The notes under the pieces are model-generated. The model was not told the DNA's origin. It saw nothing but the letters and a program-made list of their open reading frames with translations, and did no database searches. From positions 1-64,000 of the forward strand of contig CANPVS010000012.1 of assembly GCA_947581795.1 (NCBI GenBank): 64,000 nt of DNA. The letters run 5' to 3'. A program made the translations under genes and the position numbers. Numbering within the stretch: position 1 is the first letter of the stretch; each line of letters begins with the position of its first letter. Positions 53,038 to 60,859 of this stretch are shown here, in pieces. Source of the DNA: an uncultured Oscillospiraceae bacterium (lineage in GTDB: Bacteria > Bacillota > Clostridia > Oscillospirales > Oscillospiraceae).

Positions 53038-54300
53038 TCAGGCGGCGGGCGTCTCCGCCAGATGCTCCAGCTCCCTGGAGGTGTCCATGCCCAGGGAGGC
53101 GGCCTCTTCATAGAATTGCCGGGCCATATCCGGGTCCGCGTCCACGCCCAGGCCCTGCTCATACATCGTGCCCAGCGTCGCCATGGCAACGGGGAGCCCC
53201 TGTTCCGCCGCGCCGGTGATCAGCTCCATGGCCTTGGCCACATCCTGCTCCACGCCCCGGCCGAAGAGATAGCAGGAGCCCAGAACATACAGGGCATCCC
53301 TGTCGTTGTCCCCAGCGGCGCCGGCCAGCAGCTCCGCGGCCTTTTCATAGTCCTGTTCCACGCCCATGCCCATATAGTACAACTGGCCCAGGGTCCGCTT
53401 CTCGGAGATGTCCAGCGCGTCCTCGGCCTCCCACGCCAGAAGGATCTCCGCAGCCTCCCGGAAGAGCTCTTCGGCACGCGCCTCGTCCTTTTCCGTGCCC
53501 TCGCCGTCTTTGACAAGGGTGCCCAGCTCCATCATGGCCGCCGCGTTCTCGCCGTCCGCCTCGATGGCCTTTTCATACCACTGGGCCGCCTGGGCGTGGT
53601 CTTCCTCCACCACGCCGTAGCCGTAGTCATAGAACTGGCCCATCAAATACATGCCATTGCTCTCGCCGGCCTCCGCCGCCTTGCCGGCCAGCTCGAAGGC
53701 CTTGGCCTCGTCACGCTCCACGCCCAGGCCGCAGGCGTACAGCCAGCTCAGGTTCGCCGAGGCCATGCCGTCGCCCATCTCCGAGGCCTGGGTGTAATAC
53801 TCCGCCGCCTTGGCGTAGTCACGCTCCACGCCGTCGCCGTATTCGTACAGGCAGCCCAGGTTGTTGAGCGCGTCGTCGTCGCCCATCTCCGCGGCTTTTT
53901 CGTACCACTCCTTCGCCATGGCGTAATCCTGCTCTACGCCGTCGCCAAAGTCGTACATCGCGCCCACGTCGAAGGCCGCCCTGGCGTTGCCGTTCTCCGC
54001 GGCCTTTTTGTACCACTCCATCGCCTCGGCGTAATCCTGCTCCACGCCCTCGCCGGCATAGTACAGATAGGCCAGGTACTCATAGGCGTCGGGATAGTCC
54101 TGCTCCGCCGCCTGGCTGAAGAGCTGGAAGGCCCTTTCAGAGTCCTGCTCCACCCCGTCGCCGTACATATACGCCACGGCCATATCGAAGGCTTCTTCCG
54201 CCGTGGCCGCCTCCTCCGCCGCCAGCGCAGGCATCGCCGCGCCCAGGATCAGCGCCGCCGTCAGGGCCAGCGCAAGCCAGTATCTCATGCTCCGCTTCAT
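53038..54300 (-). CDS. Secreted Sel1-repeat protein (420 residues)
   Basis: A repeat protein of about eleven Sel1 units. The signal peptide MKRSMRYWLALALTAALILGAAMPALAAEE ends in an AxA site with no lipobox, so it should be secreted. The roughly 36-residue repeat reads YxxAAExGDxxAxxxLGxxYxxGxGVEQDYxKAxEW, for instance WYKKAAENGNARAAFDVGAMYDFGDGVEQDYAMAKEW. Sel1 solenoids act as protein-binding scaffolds. The strong excess of Asp and Glu makes it very acidic. It sits between two groups of Gly-Gly peptides in the same orientation and is smaller kin of the 1772-residue protein at 55301. Confidence 0.92.
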   Translation of the reverse strand: MKRSMRYWLALALTAALILGAAMPALAAEEAATAEEAFDMAVAYMYGDGVEQDSERAFQLFSQAAEQDYPDAYEYLAYLYYAGEGVEQDYAEAMEWYKKAAENGNARAAFDVGAMYDFGDGVEQDYAMAKEWYEKAAEMGDDDALNNLGCLYEYGDGVERDYAKAAEYYTQASEMGDGMASANLSWLYACGLGVERDEAKAFELAGKAAEAGESNGMYLMGQFYDYGYGVVEEDHAQAAQWYEKAIEADGENAAAMMELGTLVKDGEGTEKDEARAEELFREAAEILLAWEAEDALDISEKRTLGQLYYMGMGVEQDYEKAAELLAGAAGDNDRDALYVLGSCYLFGRGVEQDVAKAMELITGAAEQGLPVAMATLGTMYEQGLGVDADPDMARQFYEEAASLGMDTSRELEHLAETPAA

Positions 54301-54381
54301 GGTGTCTGCTCCTTTTTGATTTGTTTCTACGCCGCTCTTTTGTTCCCGCTGTCGTTCACAGGCCCCCCTTTGGTCCAGGCC

Positions 54382-54648
54382 TTACATGCTCCTGAAATAC
54401 GGGCACTTCGCGAACTGGTTCCCGCCGAACATATTGTATCTCGCCTCTGGATCCATATCGAAGAGCTGACAGGTGAAATCCCAGTCCGACTGGCAATTGC
54501 AGCAATTATTCAGCGACTGAAATCCCTGAAAAAAGCAATACCATTTCTCCTCATCTAGAGTCTCTTTTGATACCGCTCCCCCGGACACCGCGTCCAAGGC
54601 GTCGTCGGCCAGCTCTTCCATGCTCTTCCTGTTCTCGTTGTCGTTCAT
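54382..54648 (-). CDS. Gly-Gly leader peptide precursor (peptide K)
   Basis: An 88-residue precursor. The leader is 24 residues ending DDALDAVSGG. The 64-residue core has CCNCQSDWDFTCQLFD and ends FGGNQFAKCPYFRSM, a clear paralogue of peptide J. It carries six cysteines with an aromatic-rich context. It lies 81 bp upstream of the 420-residue Sel1 gene, with which it may be co-transcribed. Confidence 0.84.
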   Translation of the reverse strand: MNDNENRKSMEELADDALDAVSGGAVSKETLDEEKWYCFFQGFQSLNNCCNCQSDWDFTCQLFDMDPEARYNMFGGNQFAKCPYFRSM

Positions 54649-54676
54649 AGCCTTCTCCTTTTACCGCTGCTCCTTC

Positions 54677-54943
54677 TTATATATCGGCTTTGTGAAAGTA
54701 CAGACCGGCGTCCTTGTAAGCCTGGACGCAAGCCGGGCAGAGCCAAAGATAGCCGGAGCTCACCGCGTGCTCTGTGACCACGCCCGCGGCAAATGTACCG
54801 TGGCATCTGTCGCACACGGTATGGGGTTGAGACGGATCGCTCAAATAAGCGGCCGTCACAGAAGTGGGGAGCCGGATCGAGCCGCCCACCACCTCATCCA
54901 TGGCCTCGTCGGACAGCTCCCTTTTGTCCTCGTTGTCTATCAT
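54677..54943 (-). CDS. Gly-Gly leader peptide precursor with zinc-ribbon-like core (peptide H)
   Basis: An 88-residue precursor. The leader is slightly short at 21 residues, ending DEAMDEVVGG. The 67-residue core carries CDRCHG (from 44) and LWLCPACVQAY (from 69), with 21 residues between the pairs, strongly reminiscent of a C4 zinc ribbon or rubredoxin-type knuckle pair. Confidence 0.84.
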   Translation of the reverse strand: MIDNEDKRELSDEAMDEVVGGSIRLPTSVTAAYLSDPSQPHTVCDRCHGTFAAGVVTEHAVSSGYLWLCPACVQAYKDAGLYFHKADI

Positions 54944-54961
54944 CTCTGCCTCCCTTCGTCT

Positions 54962-55222
54962 TTACCAACCGCTGATCGTGTACCAGCAGCTGTTGCAAAA
55001 CCATACGTTGTCGTCTCTCAACATGCCGTTCGATGCGTTGATATGCCTTCTGTGGCAGTTGCCGCACTCGTGATCGCCGTATCTTTCATCATCGGTCAGG
55101 GGAGCCTTCGCTACCCATGGCCCAGCCTCCAATACCTCGTCCTCGTCCCAGCCTCCGGCCACCTTGTCAAGGGCTTCGTCGGACAGCTCTTCAAAGTTCT
55201 TTTCGTTTTTGCTGCTATTCAT
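54962..55222 (-). CDS. Gly-Gly leader peptide precursor with zinc-ribbon-like core (peptide I)
   Basis: An 86-residue precursor, first of its sub-cluster behind a copy of the shared leader element. The leader is 24 residues ending DEALDKVAGG. The 62-residue core begins WDEDEVLEAGPW and carries CGNCHRRH (from 53) and FCNSCWYTISGW (from 76), again a Cys4 layout with 19 residues between the pairs. Confidence 0.84.
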   Translation of the reverse strand: MNSSKNEKNFEELSDEALDKVAGGWDEDEVLEAGPWVAKAPLTDDERYGDHECGNCHRRHINASNGMLRDDNVWFCNSCWYTISGW

Positions 55223-55236
55223 AGCGGTTCTCCTTT

Positions 55237-55300
55237 CCGGTTTTCTGTCTCTTTATACGTTTCAGAAAGCCCAAGGGGCCGGCGGCCCCGGAAAAAAGTT
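55237..55300 (-). promoter_or_regulatory. Shared leader element, copy 4 (before peptide I)
   Basis: After the giant Sel1 stop comes a GGGGCC/GGCCCC hairpin, then GAAACGTATAAAGAGACAG, identical over 19 bases to copy 2, then AAAACCGGAAAGGAG and the ATG. The copies differ more in the hairpin than in the GTATAWA block, which points to selection on the latter. Confidence 0.65.
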
Positions 55301-58300
55301 TTAATTCTCAGCGGGAGGCTCGCTGGCGGCGGGCTCCTCCGTTTCCGGTCCCGCCGTCAGCTCCTCCAGCCGCTGGGCCGCGTCCGCGTCCCCGGCCTCC
55401 GCGGCCTTGGCGTAGTACTCCAGGGCCTTATCCATATCCGGCTCCACGCCCTCGCCGGTCTCATAGACCGCGCCCAGGAGATACCAGCCGTCGGCCCTTT
55501 CGTCCACGGACTCCTCCAGCAGGGCGACGCCCTTTTCGCCGTCCTGTTCCACGCCGATGCCGGTGACATACATACCCCCCAGGAGCAGCTGGCAGTAGGC
55601 GTCGCCCATATCCGCGCCCATTTGCAGCCAACGGGCCGCTTCCTCATAGTCCTGGTCCACGCCTGCGCCGTTAAAGTATATGTAGCCCAGCTTGCCGATG
55701 GCGCCGGTCTCGCCGTGGGCCGCGGCCAGCGAAAGGAGCTCCACCGCCTTGGCGGGATCCTGCTCCACGCCCTGACCGTCCAGATAGCAGTTGCCCAGGG
55801 AGTAGGTTGCCTGGTAGTTGCCCTCCTCCGAGGCTGCGGTCAGAAGCTCCGCGCCCCGGACCTCGTCCTGCTCCAGACCCTTGCCGTCCCGGTAGAGGAA
55901 GCCAAGGATGCGCTTGTCGGCGGAGTCCAGCGTGCCCTCTTCCTCCTTCTGGGTGAGGATGGCGGCCACGTCCTTATAGTACTCTTGGGCCTTCGCCTCG
56001 TCCGTCTCCACGCCCAGGCCGTTGGCGTACAGGACGCCTATGTAGTAGATGGCCTCCACGTTGTCGTACTGGGCGGCCTTTTCAAACCACTCCATCGCCT
56101 GAGCGTAGTCCACCTCCACAGAGCCCTTGCCGGTCATGTAATACTCTCCCAGGGCCTCCATGGCAAGGTCGTACTCCCCGTTCAGCTCCAGGGCCTTGTT
56201 ATAAAGCTCGAAGCTCTTGTCCAAGTCTACCTCCACGCCGTCTCCGGCGCCGTACATGACCGCCAGGTTTTGGGCGGACATGGCGTCGCCCCGGTCCATA
56301 CCCCTGGTGTAATACTCCACGGCCTTGGCGCCGTCTGCCTCCACGCCCTCGCCTATGTCGTACTTATAGCCCAGCATGGCCAGCGCGCCGGCGTAATTCT
56401 GGTCCGCCGACTTGGTGAAGTACTCCAGAGCCTTGTCGTAGTCCTGCTCTACTCCGTCGCCGTATTCATACATACAGCCCAGGAGGTAATACGCGTAGTA
56501 ATAGTCCTGCTCCGCGGACTTTTCAAGCCACTCCAGAGCCTTGTCGTAGTCCTGCTCCACGCCGTCGCCGTTAATATACGCGACGCCCAGGGAGGCCATC
56601 GCCATGCAGTCGCCGCGTTCCGCCGCCTGGGCAAAGAGCTCCACGGCCCCGGCCTTGTCCTCATCCATGCCCATGCCGTAGACGCTGCACCAGCCCAGAT
56701 CGTACAGGGCCTTATAGGAACCCTCGTCTATGGCCTGCTGGAAGAGCGCCACGGCTTTGGCGTAATCCTCCTCCACGGCCTGACCGTCCTCATAGAGCCA
56801 GCCCAGGACTCGTTTTTCGGCGGAGTAAAGCTCGCTCTCGTCCACAGCGGTGAGCTGGGCGTACAGGCTTTCAAAGAGATCCTGGGCCCTGGCCTCGTCC
56901 TTTTCCACGCCGTCGCCGTTCTGATAGTGGCGGCCCAGATAATAGATGGCCTCCGGCTGGCCCAGCGCCGCCGCCTTTTCGTACTGCTCCACGGCCTTGG
57001 CCTCGTCTATGTCCACCGCGCCGTAGCCGCAGTCATAGAACTCGCCCACCATGAAAACGGCGTCCGGCTCGCCCAGCTCCGCGGCCTGGGTGTAGTACTC
57101 AAAGGCCTTGGCCTTGTCCAGCTCCACCCCGTCGGCGTAGTTATACATGTCACCCAGGGCCACCGGGGACCATATATCGCCCAGGGCCGCGCCTTGCTCG
57201 TAATACTCCTTCGCCTTGGCCTTGTCCTGCTCCACGCCGTAGCCCAGCTCGTAGAACTGGCCCAGGTAATCGTAGGCCTCGGGCACGCCGTGGGCCGCCG
57301 CGTCCTCCAGCATCTCTATGCCCTTGGCCTCGTCCTTTTCCGTGCCGAAACCCATGACGTACATCATGCCCGCCATATCCTCGGCCTCGAAGATATCGTC
57401 CTCCACCGCCGCGGTGAAGTACTCCAGGGCCTTGGCATAGTCCTGCTCCACGCCGCCGACGCCGTCATAATAGAGGTAGCCCAGCACCAGCTGATTGTAG
57501 CTGTAGTCCTCGTCTTCCGAGGCGGCCTCGAAAGCCTGAGCGTAGAGCTCTTCGGCCTTGGCCTCGTCCTGCTCAACGCCCTCGCCCTGGTCATAAAGCC
57601 AGGCCAGATACAGCATCGCCTCGGCGTCGCCCTGGTCCGCGGCCTTCTGGTACCACTCCGCCGCCTTGGCGTAATCCTTATCCACTACGCCGTAGCCGTA
57701 GTCGTAGAACCGGCCCAGAGAGGTCTGGCCGTCCACATAGCCCAGCTCCGCGGACTGGGTATAAAGCTGGAAGGCCTTCTCCTTATCCATCTCCACGCCC
57801 ATGCCGTACTCGTAGAACCAGCCGTCGCTCTCCGCGGCGTAGCCCAGATCGTCGTCGTCCTGCTCGGGGAGGGCCAGGACCTGCTCATAGTACGTCCGCG
57901 CCTTGGCATAGTCCTCATCTCCGCCCAGACCGTACATGTACATGTCGGCCAGATAGTAGCACACGTAGGGGTCCCCCAGGGCCTCGCCCTGTTCCAGGAG
58001 CTCCCGTGCCTTTTCATAGTCAAGCTCCACGCCGGTGCCGTCCGCATAGGCGTGGCCCAGGTAGTTGTATGCCACAGGCACGCCGTGAGCCGCCGCGTCT
58101 TCCAGCAGCTCCAGGCCCCTGGCCTCGTCCTTTTCCGTGCCGAGCCCCCTGAGGTACATCATGCCCAGCTCACTCCCGGCCTCGAAGATATCGTCCTCCG
58201 CCGCCGCGGTGAGGTATTCCAGGGCCTTTTCATAGTCCTGCTCCACACCGATGCCGTCCAGATAAAGGTAGCCCAGCACCATCTGGTAGTAGCTGTAGTC

Positions 58301-60619
58301 CTCGTCCTCCGAGGCGGCCTCGAAGGCCTGGGTATAGAGCTCTTCAGCCTTGGCATCGTCCTGCTCAACGCCATCGCCCTGGTCATAGAGCCAGGCCAGA
58401 TACAGCATCGCCTCGGCGTCGCCCTGGTCCGCGGCCTTCTGGTACCACTCCGCGGCCTTGGCATAGTCTCTGTCCACCACGCCGTAGCCATAGTCGTAGA
58501 ACCGGCCCAGAGAGGTCTGGCCGTCCACGTAGCCCAGCTCCGCGGACTGGGTGTAGAGCTGGAAGGCCTTTTCCTTATCCATCTCCACGCCCATGCCGTA
58601 CTCATAGAACCAGCCGTCGTTCTCCGCCGCGTAGCCTATAAGGTCGTCATCAGCGTCCTCATGGGTCAGGATATGCTCGTACAGCTCTCGCGCCTGGGTA
58701 TAATCCTCCTCCACGCCATCGCCGTACATGTACATATCGGCCAGATACACCTCGCTGTAGGGATCGTCCAGCTCTGCGCCCTGCTCAAAGAGCGCCCTGG
58801 CCTTGTCGTAGTCCTGTTCCACATCATCGCCGGAGTAGTACATGCGGCCCAAAGCCACCAGCGCCTGGGGGTTATCCAGCTCCGCCGCCCGGGTATAATA
58901 CTCCACGGCCTTGTCCGGGTCCTTCTCCACACCGTAGCCCTGACCGTACATCCAGCCCACGGCGTACAGCGCGTAGGAGTCCTCCTGCTCCGCTGACTTT
59001 TCAAACCACTGCAGCGCCTGATCGTAGTCCACCTCCACGCCTTCGCCGTAGAGGTACATCAGGCCCAGAGAGTACATCGCCTTGCGCACGCCGTGCTCCG
59101 CCGCCTCGCTGTACCATTCCATGGCCTTGGCGTAGTCCTGTTCCACGCCCTCGCCTTCTTCATACAACCAGCCCAGGTCGTACATGGCCCGCGCCTCGCC
59201 CTTCTCCGCCGCGGCGGTCATAAGCTCCGCGGCACGGACGTCGTCCTCCTCTACGCCCTGGCCCTCCCCGTACAGATAGCCCAGGACCCGCTTTTCGGCG
59301 GAGTACAGTTCGCTCTCGTCTTTCGCGGTGAGCTGGGCGGCAAGGCTGTCAAAGAGCTCCTGGGCCTTGGCCTCGTCCTTCTCCACGCCCAGGCCTTCCT
59401 CGTAATGAGCGGCCAGTTGATACATGGCCTCCGCCTCATTCTGCGCCGCGGCCTTTTCATACCACTCCACGGCCGTGGCCTCGTCCACGTCCACCACGCC
59501 GTAGCCGGCGTCATAGATGTTGCCCATCATGTACTGGCCATAGGCGTCGTCCTGTTCCGCCGCCTGGGTGTAGTACTCCAGGGCCTTTGCCTTGTCCATC
59601 TCCACGCCGTTGGCGTACATATACATGTCGCCCAGCCAGGTCTCCGCCGCCGGATGGTCCAGCGCCGCGTCCATTTCCAGCCACTTGACCGCCTCGGCGT
59701 AGTCAGGCTCAAACCCCTCGCCGGTCTCGCTCACCAGGCCCAGGCAGTTCATGCCCAGCACGTAAGCGGTGTCATACACCCCGTGGGAGGCGGCGTCGGT
59801 GAGAAGCTCAACGGTCTTATCCATGTCCACATCCACGCCGTAGCCGTACATGTACATCATGGCCAGCATCCGCTCCGCCTCGAAGGAGCCCTGCTCCATC
59901 GCGGTGGTAAAGTACTCAAACGCCTTGTCGTAGTCCTGCTCCACGCCGTAGCCGCCGAAGTAGAGCTGGCCCAGGATATAAGGATCGCCCTCGTACGGCC
60001 CGCCGCTCTCCGTGACGCCCGCCAGGGCCTGGGCAAAGTACTCCCCGGCCTTGTCATGGTCCTCTTCCATGCCCTGGCCCTGGTCATAGAGCCAGGCCAG
60101 AGACAGCGCGGCCATGGGGTCGCCCGCCTCCGCGCTCAGCTCGTACAGCCGGGCCGCCTCGGTATAGTCCACATCCACCACGCCGAAGCCGTAGTCATAG
60201 AACCGGCCCACGGCCGTCTGGCCGGCCACGTCGCCCTGCTCCGCCGCCTGGGAGTACAGCTCGAAGGCCTTCGCCTTGTCCACTTCCACACCCATGCCAT
60301 TGGCGTACAGATCGCCCATGCCGGTCAGCCCCGCGGCGTCGCCGCCGTCCGCGGCCGACTGGTACAGCTCCATGGCCTTGGCGTAGTCCTGTTCCACGCC
60401 CTCGCCGGTAACATACAGACCGCCCAGCACCGCGTCGGCGGGCGCGTAGTCCTTGTCCCCGGCCTTTGTCAGCAGCTTCACGGCCTTCTCGCCGTCGCCC
60501 TCTGCCAGGGCCTTCGCCGCCTCGTCCACCATCTGCTCGGGCGTCTTTCCGCAGCCCGTGCACACTGCCAGCAGCATGACCGCCGCCAAAAGCAGCGCCA
60601 ACGTTTTTTTGATGCTCAT
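55301..60619 (-). CDS. Giant Sel1-repeat lipoprotein (1772 residues)
   Basis: A very large solenoid protein starting at the ATG at 60617-60619 (MSIKKTLALLLAAVMLLAVCTGCGK), a lipoprotein-type signal with the likely lipidated cysteine at CTGCGK. The rest is some 45-48 Sel1 units, such as AMELYQSAADGGDAAGLTGMGDLYANGMGVEVDKAKAFE, with periodic longer linkers that start each block (ELYSAEKRVLGYLYGEGQGVEED). Two neighbouring blocks of 264 residues are nearly identical. The C-terminus ends in a Pro/Glu/Ala tail. It is extremely acidic. Anchored outside the membrane, it would be a long binding scaffold; its partner is unknown. It directly follows peptide L. Confidence 0.92.
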   Translation of the reverse strand: MSIKKTLALLLAAVMLLAVCTGCGKTPEQMVDEAAKALAEGDGEKAVKLLTKAGDKDYAPADAVLGGLYVTGEGVEQDYAKAMELYQSAADGGDAAGLTGMGDLYANGMGVEVDKAKAFELYSQAAEQGDVAGQTAVGRFYDYGFGVVDVDYTEAARLYELSAEAGDPMAALSLAWLYDQGQGMEEDHDKAGEYFAQALAGVTESGGPYEGDPYILGQLYFGGYGVEQDYDKAFEYFTTAMEQGSFEAERMLAMMYMYGYGVDVDMDKTVELLTDAASHGVYDTAYVLGMNCLGLVSETGEGFEPDYAEAVKWLEMDAALDHPAAETWLGDMYMYANGVEMDKAKALEYYTQAAEQDDAYGQYMMGNIYDAGYGVVDVDEATAVEWYEKAAAQNEAEAMYQLAAHYEEGLGVEKDEAKAQELFDSLAAQLTAKDESELYSAEKRVLGYLYGEGQGVEEDDVRAAELMTAAAEKGEARAMYDLGWLYEEGEGVEQDYAKAMEWYSEAAEHGVRKAMYSLGLMYLYGEGVEVDYDQALQWFEKSAEQEDSYALYAVGWMYGQGYGVEKDPDKAVEYYTRAAELDNPQALVALGRMYYSGDDVEQDYDKARALFEQGAELDDPYSEVYLADMYMYGDGVEEDYTQARELYEHILTHEDADDDLIGYAAENDGWFYEYGMGVEMDKEKAFQLYTQSAELGYVDGQTSLGRFYDYGYGVVDRDYAKAAEWYQKAADQGDAEAMLYLAWLYDQGDGVEQDDAKAEELYTQAFEAASEDEDYSYYQMVLGYLYLDGIGVEQDYEKALEYLTAAAEDDIFEAGSELGMMYLRGLGTEKDEARGLELLEDAAAHGVPVAYNYLGHAYADGTGVELDYEKARELLEQGEALGDPYVCYYLADMYMYGLGGDEDYAKARTYYEQVLALPEQDDDDLGYAAESDGWFYEYGMGVEMDKEKAFQLYTQSAELGYVDGQTSLGRFYDYGYGVVDKDYAKAAEWYQKAADQGDAEAMLYLAWLYDQGEGVEQDEAKAEELYAQAFEAASEDEDYSYNQLVLGYLYYDGVGGVEQDYAKALEYFTAAVEDDIFEAEDMAGMMYVMGFGTEKDEAKGIEMLEDAAAHGVPEAYDYLGQFYELGYGVEQDKAKAKEYYEQGAALGDIWSPVALGDMYNYADGVELDKAKAFEYYTQAAELGEPDAVFMVGEFYDCGYGAVDIDEAKAVEQYEKAAALGQPEAIYYLGRHYQNGDGVEKDEARAQDLFESLYAQLTAVDESELYSAEKRVLGWLYEDGQAVEEDYAKAVALFQQAIDEGSYKALYDLGWCSVYGMGMDEDKAGAVELFAQAAERGDCMAMASLGVAYINGDGVEQDYDKALEWLEKSAEQDYYYAYYLLGCMYEYGDGVEQDYDKALEYFTKSADQNYAGALAMLGYKYDIGEGVEADGAKAVEYYTRGMDRGDAMSAQNLAVMYGAGDGVEVDLDKSFELYNKALELNGEYDLAMEALGEYYMTGKGSVEVDYAQAMEWFEKAAQYDNVEAIYYIGVLYANGLGVETDEAKAQEYYKDVAAILTQKEEEGTLDSADKRILGFLYRDGKGLEQDEVRGAELLTAASEEGNYQATYSLGNCYLDGQGVEQDPAKAVELLSLAAAHGETGAIGKLGYIYFNGAGVDQDYEEAARWLQMGADMGDAYCQLLLGGMYVTGIGVEQDGEKGVALLEESVDERADGWYLLGAVYETGEGVEPDMDKALEYYAKAAEAGDADAAQRLEELTAGPETEEPAASEPPAEN
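57036..58620 (-). repeat. 792-bp tandem duplication inside the giant Sel1 gene
   Basis: The segment beginning WFYEYGMGVEMDKEKAFQLY occurs twice, its coding start near 58616 and again near 57824. Matching bases are offset by exactly 792 bp (264 codons). The first several hundred bases of the copies are nearly identical, and divergence increases toward the end. The outer limits given are approximate. Confidence 0.8.
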
Positions 60620-60668
60620 AAATGTACCTCCCTTTCGCTGTCCGCCCGGCATGGGGCGGGATATGTGT

Positions 60669-60833
60669 TTACCGCTTCTTCTGGCTGTCCTCTTTCTTGC
60701 CCGCCAGCAGGGCGTCGATCTCCTCCTGGGTCAGTGTCTGCGGGGTGACGAGGCCGAGCGCGCCGCCCGCGACGGTGTCCACCGCCTCGTCGGTCAATTC
60801 CTCCGGGATCTTTTTGTTCTCTTTATCGTTCAT
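60669..60833 (-). CDS. Gly-Gly leader peptide precursor with FliM-like core (peptide L)
   Basis: A 54-residue precursor starting at the ATG at 60831-60833. The leader is 24 residues ending DEAVDTVAGG. The 30-residue core, the shortest of the set, has no cysteine and contains TLTQEEIDALLAGKK, which closely resembles the N-terminal CheY-binding segment of flagellar FliM (LSQxEIDALL). It lies between the surface protein (26 bp upstream) and the giant Sel1 gene (49 bp downstream). Confidence 0.8.
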   Translation of the reverse strand: MNDKENKKIPEELTDEAVDTVAGGALGLVTPQTLTQEEIDALLAGKKEDSQKKR

Positions 60834-60859
60834 GTCTTTTCTCCTTTTCATGCATCCGT

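Noticed and set aside
54620..58996. A 1458-residue plus-strand open frame opposite the Sel1 gene
   Set aside because: It is the antisense shadow of GC-rich Sel1 repeats on the minus strand, has no signal or domain, and its ribosome site is poor.
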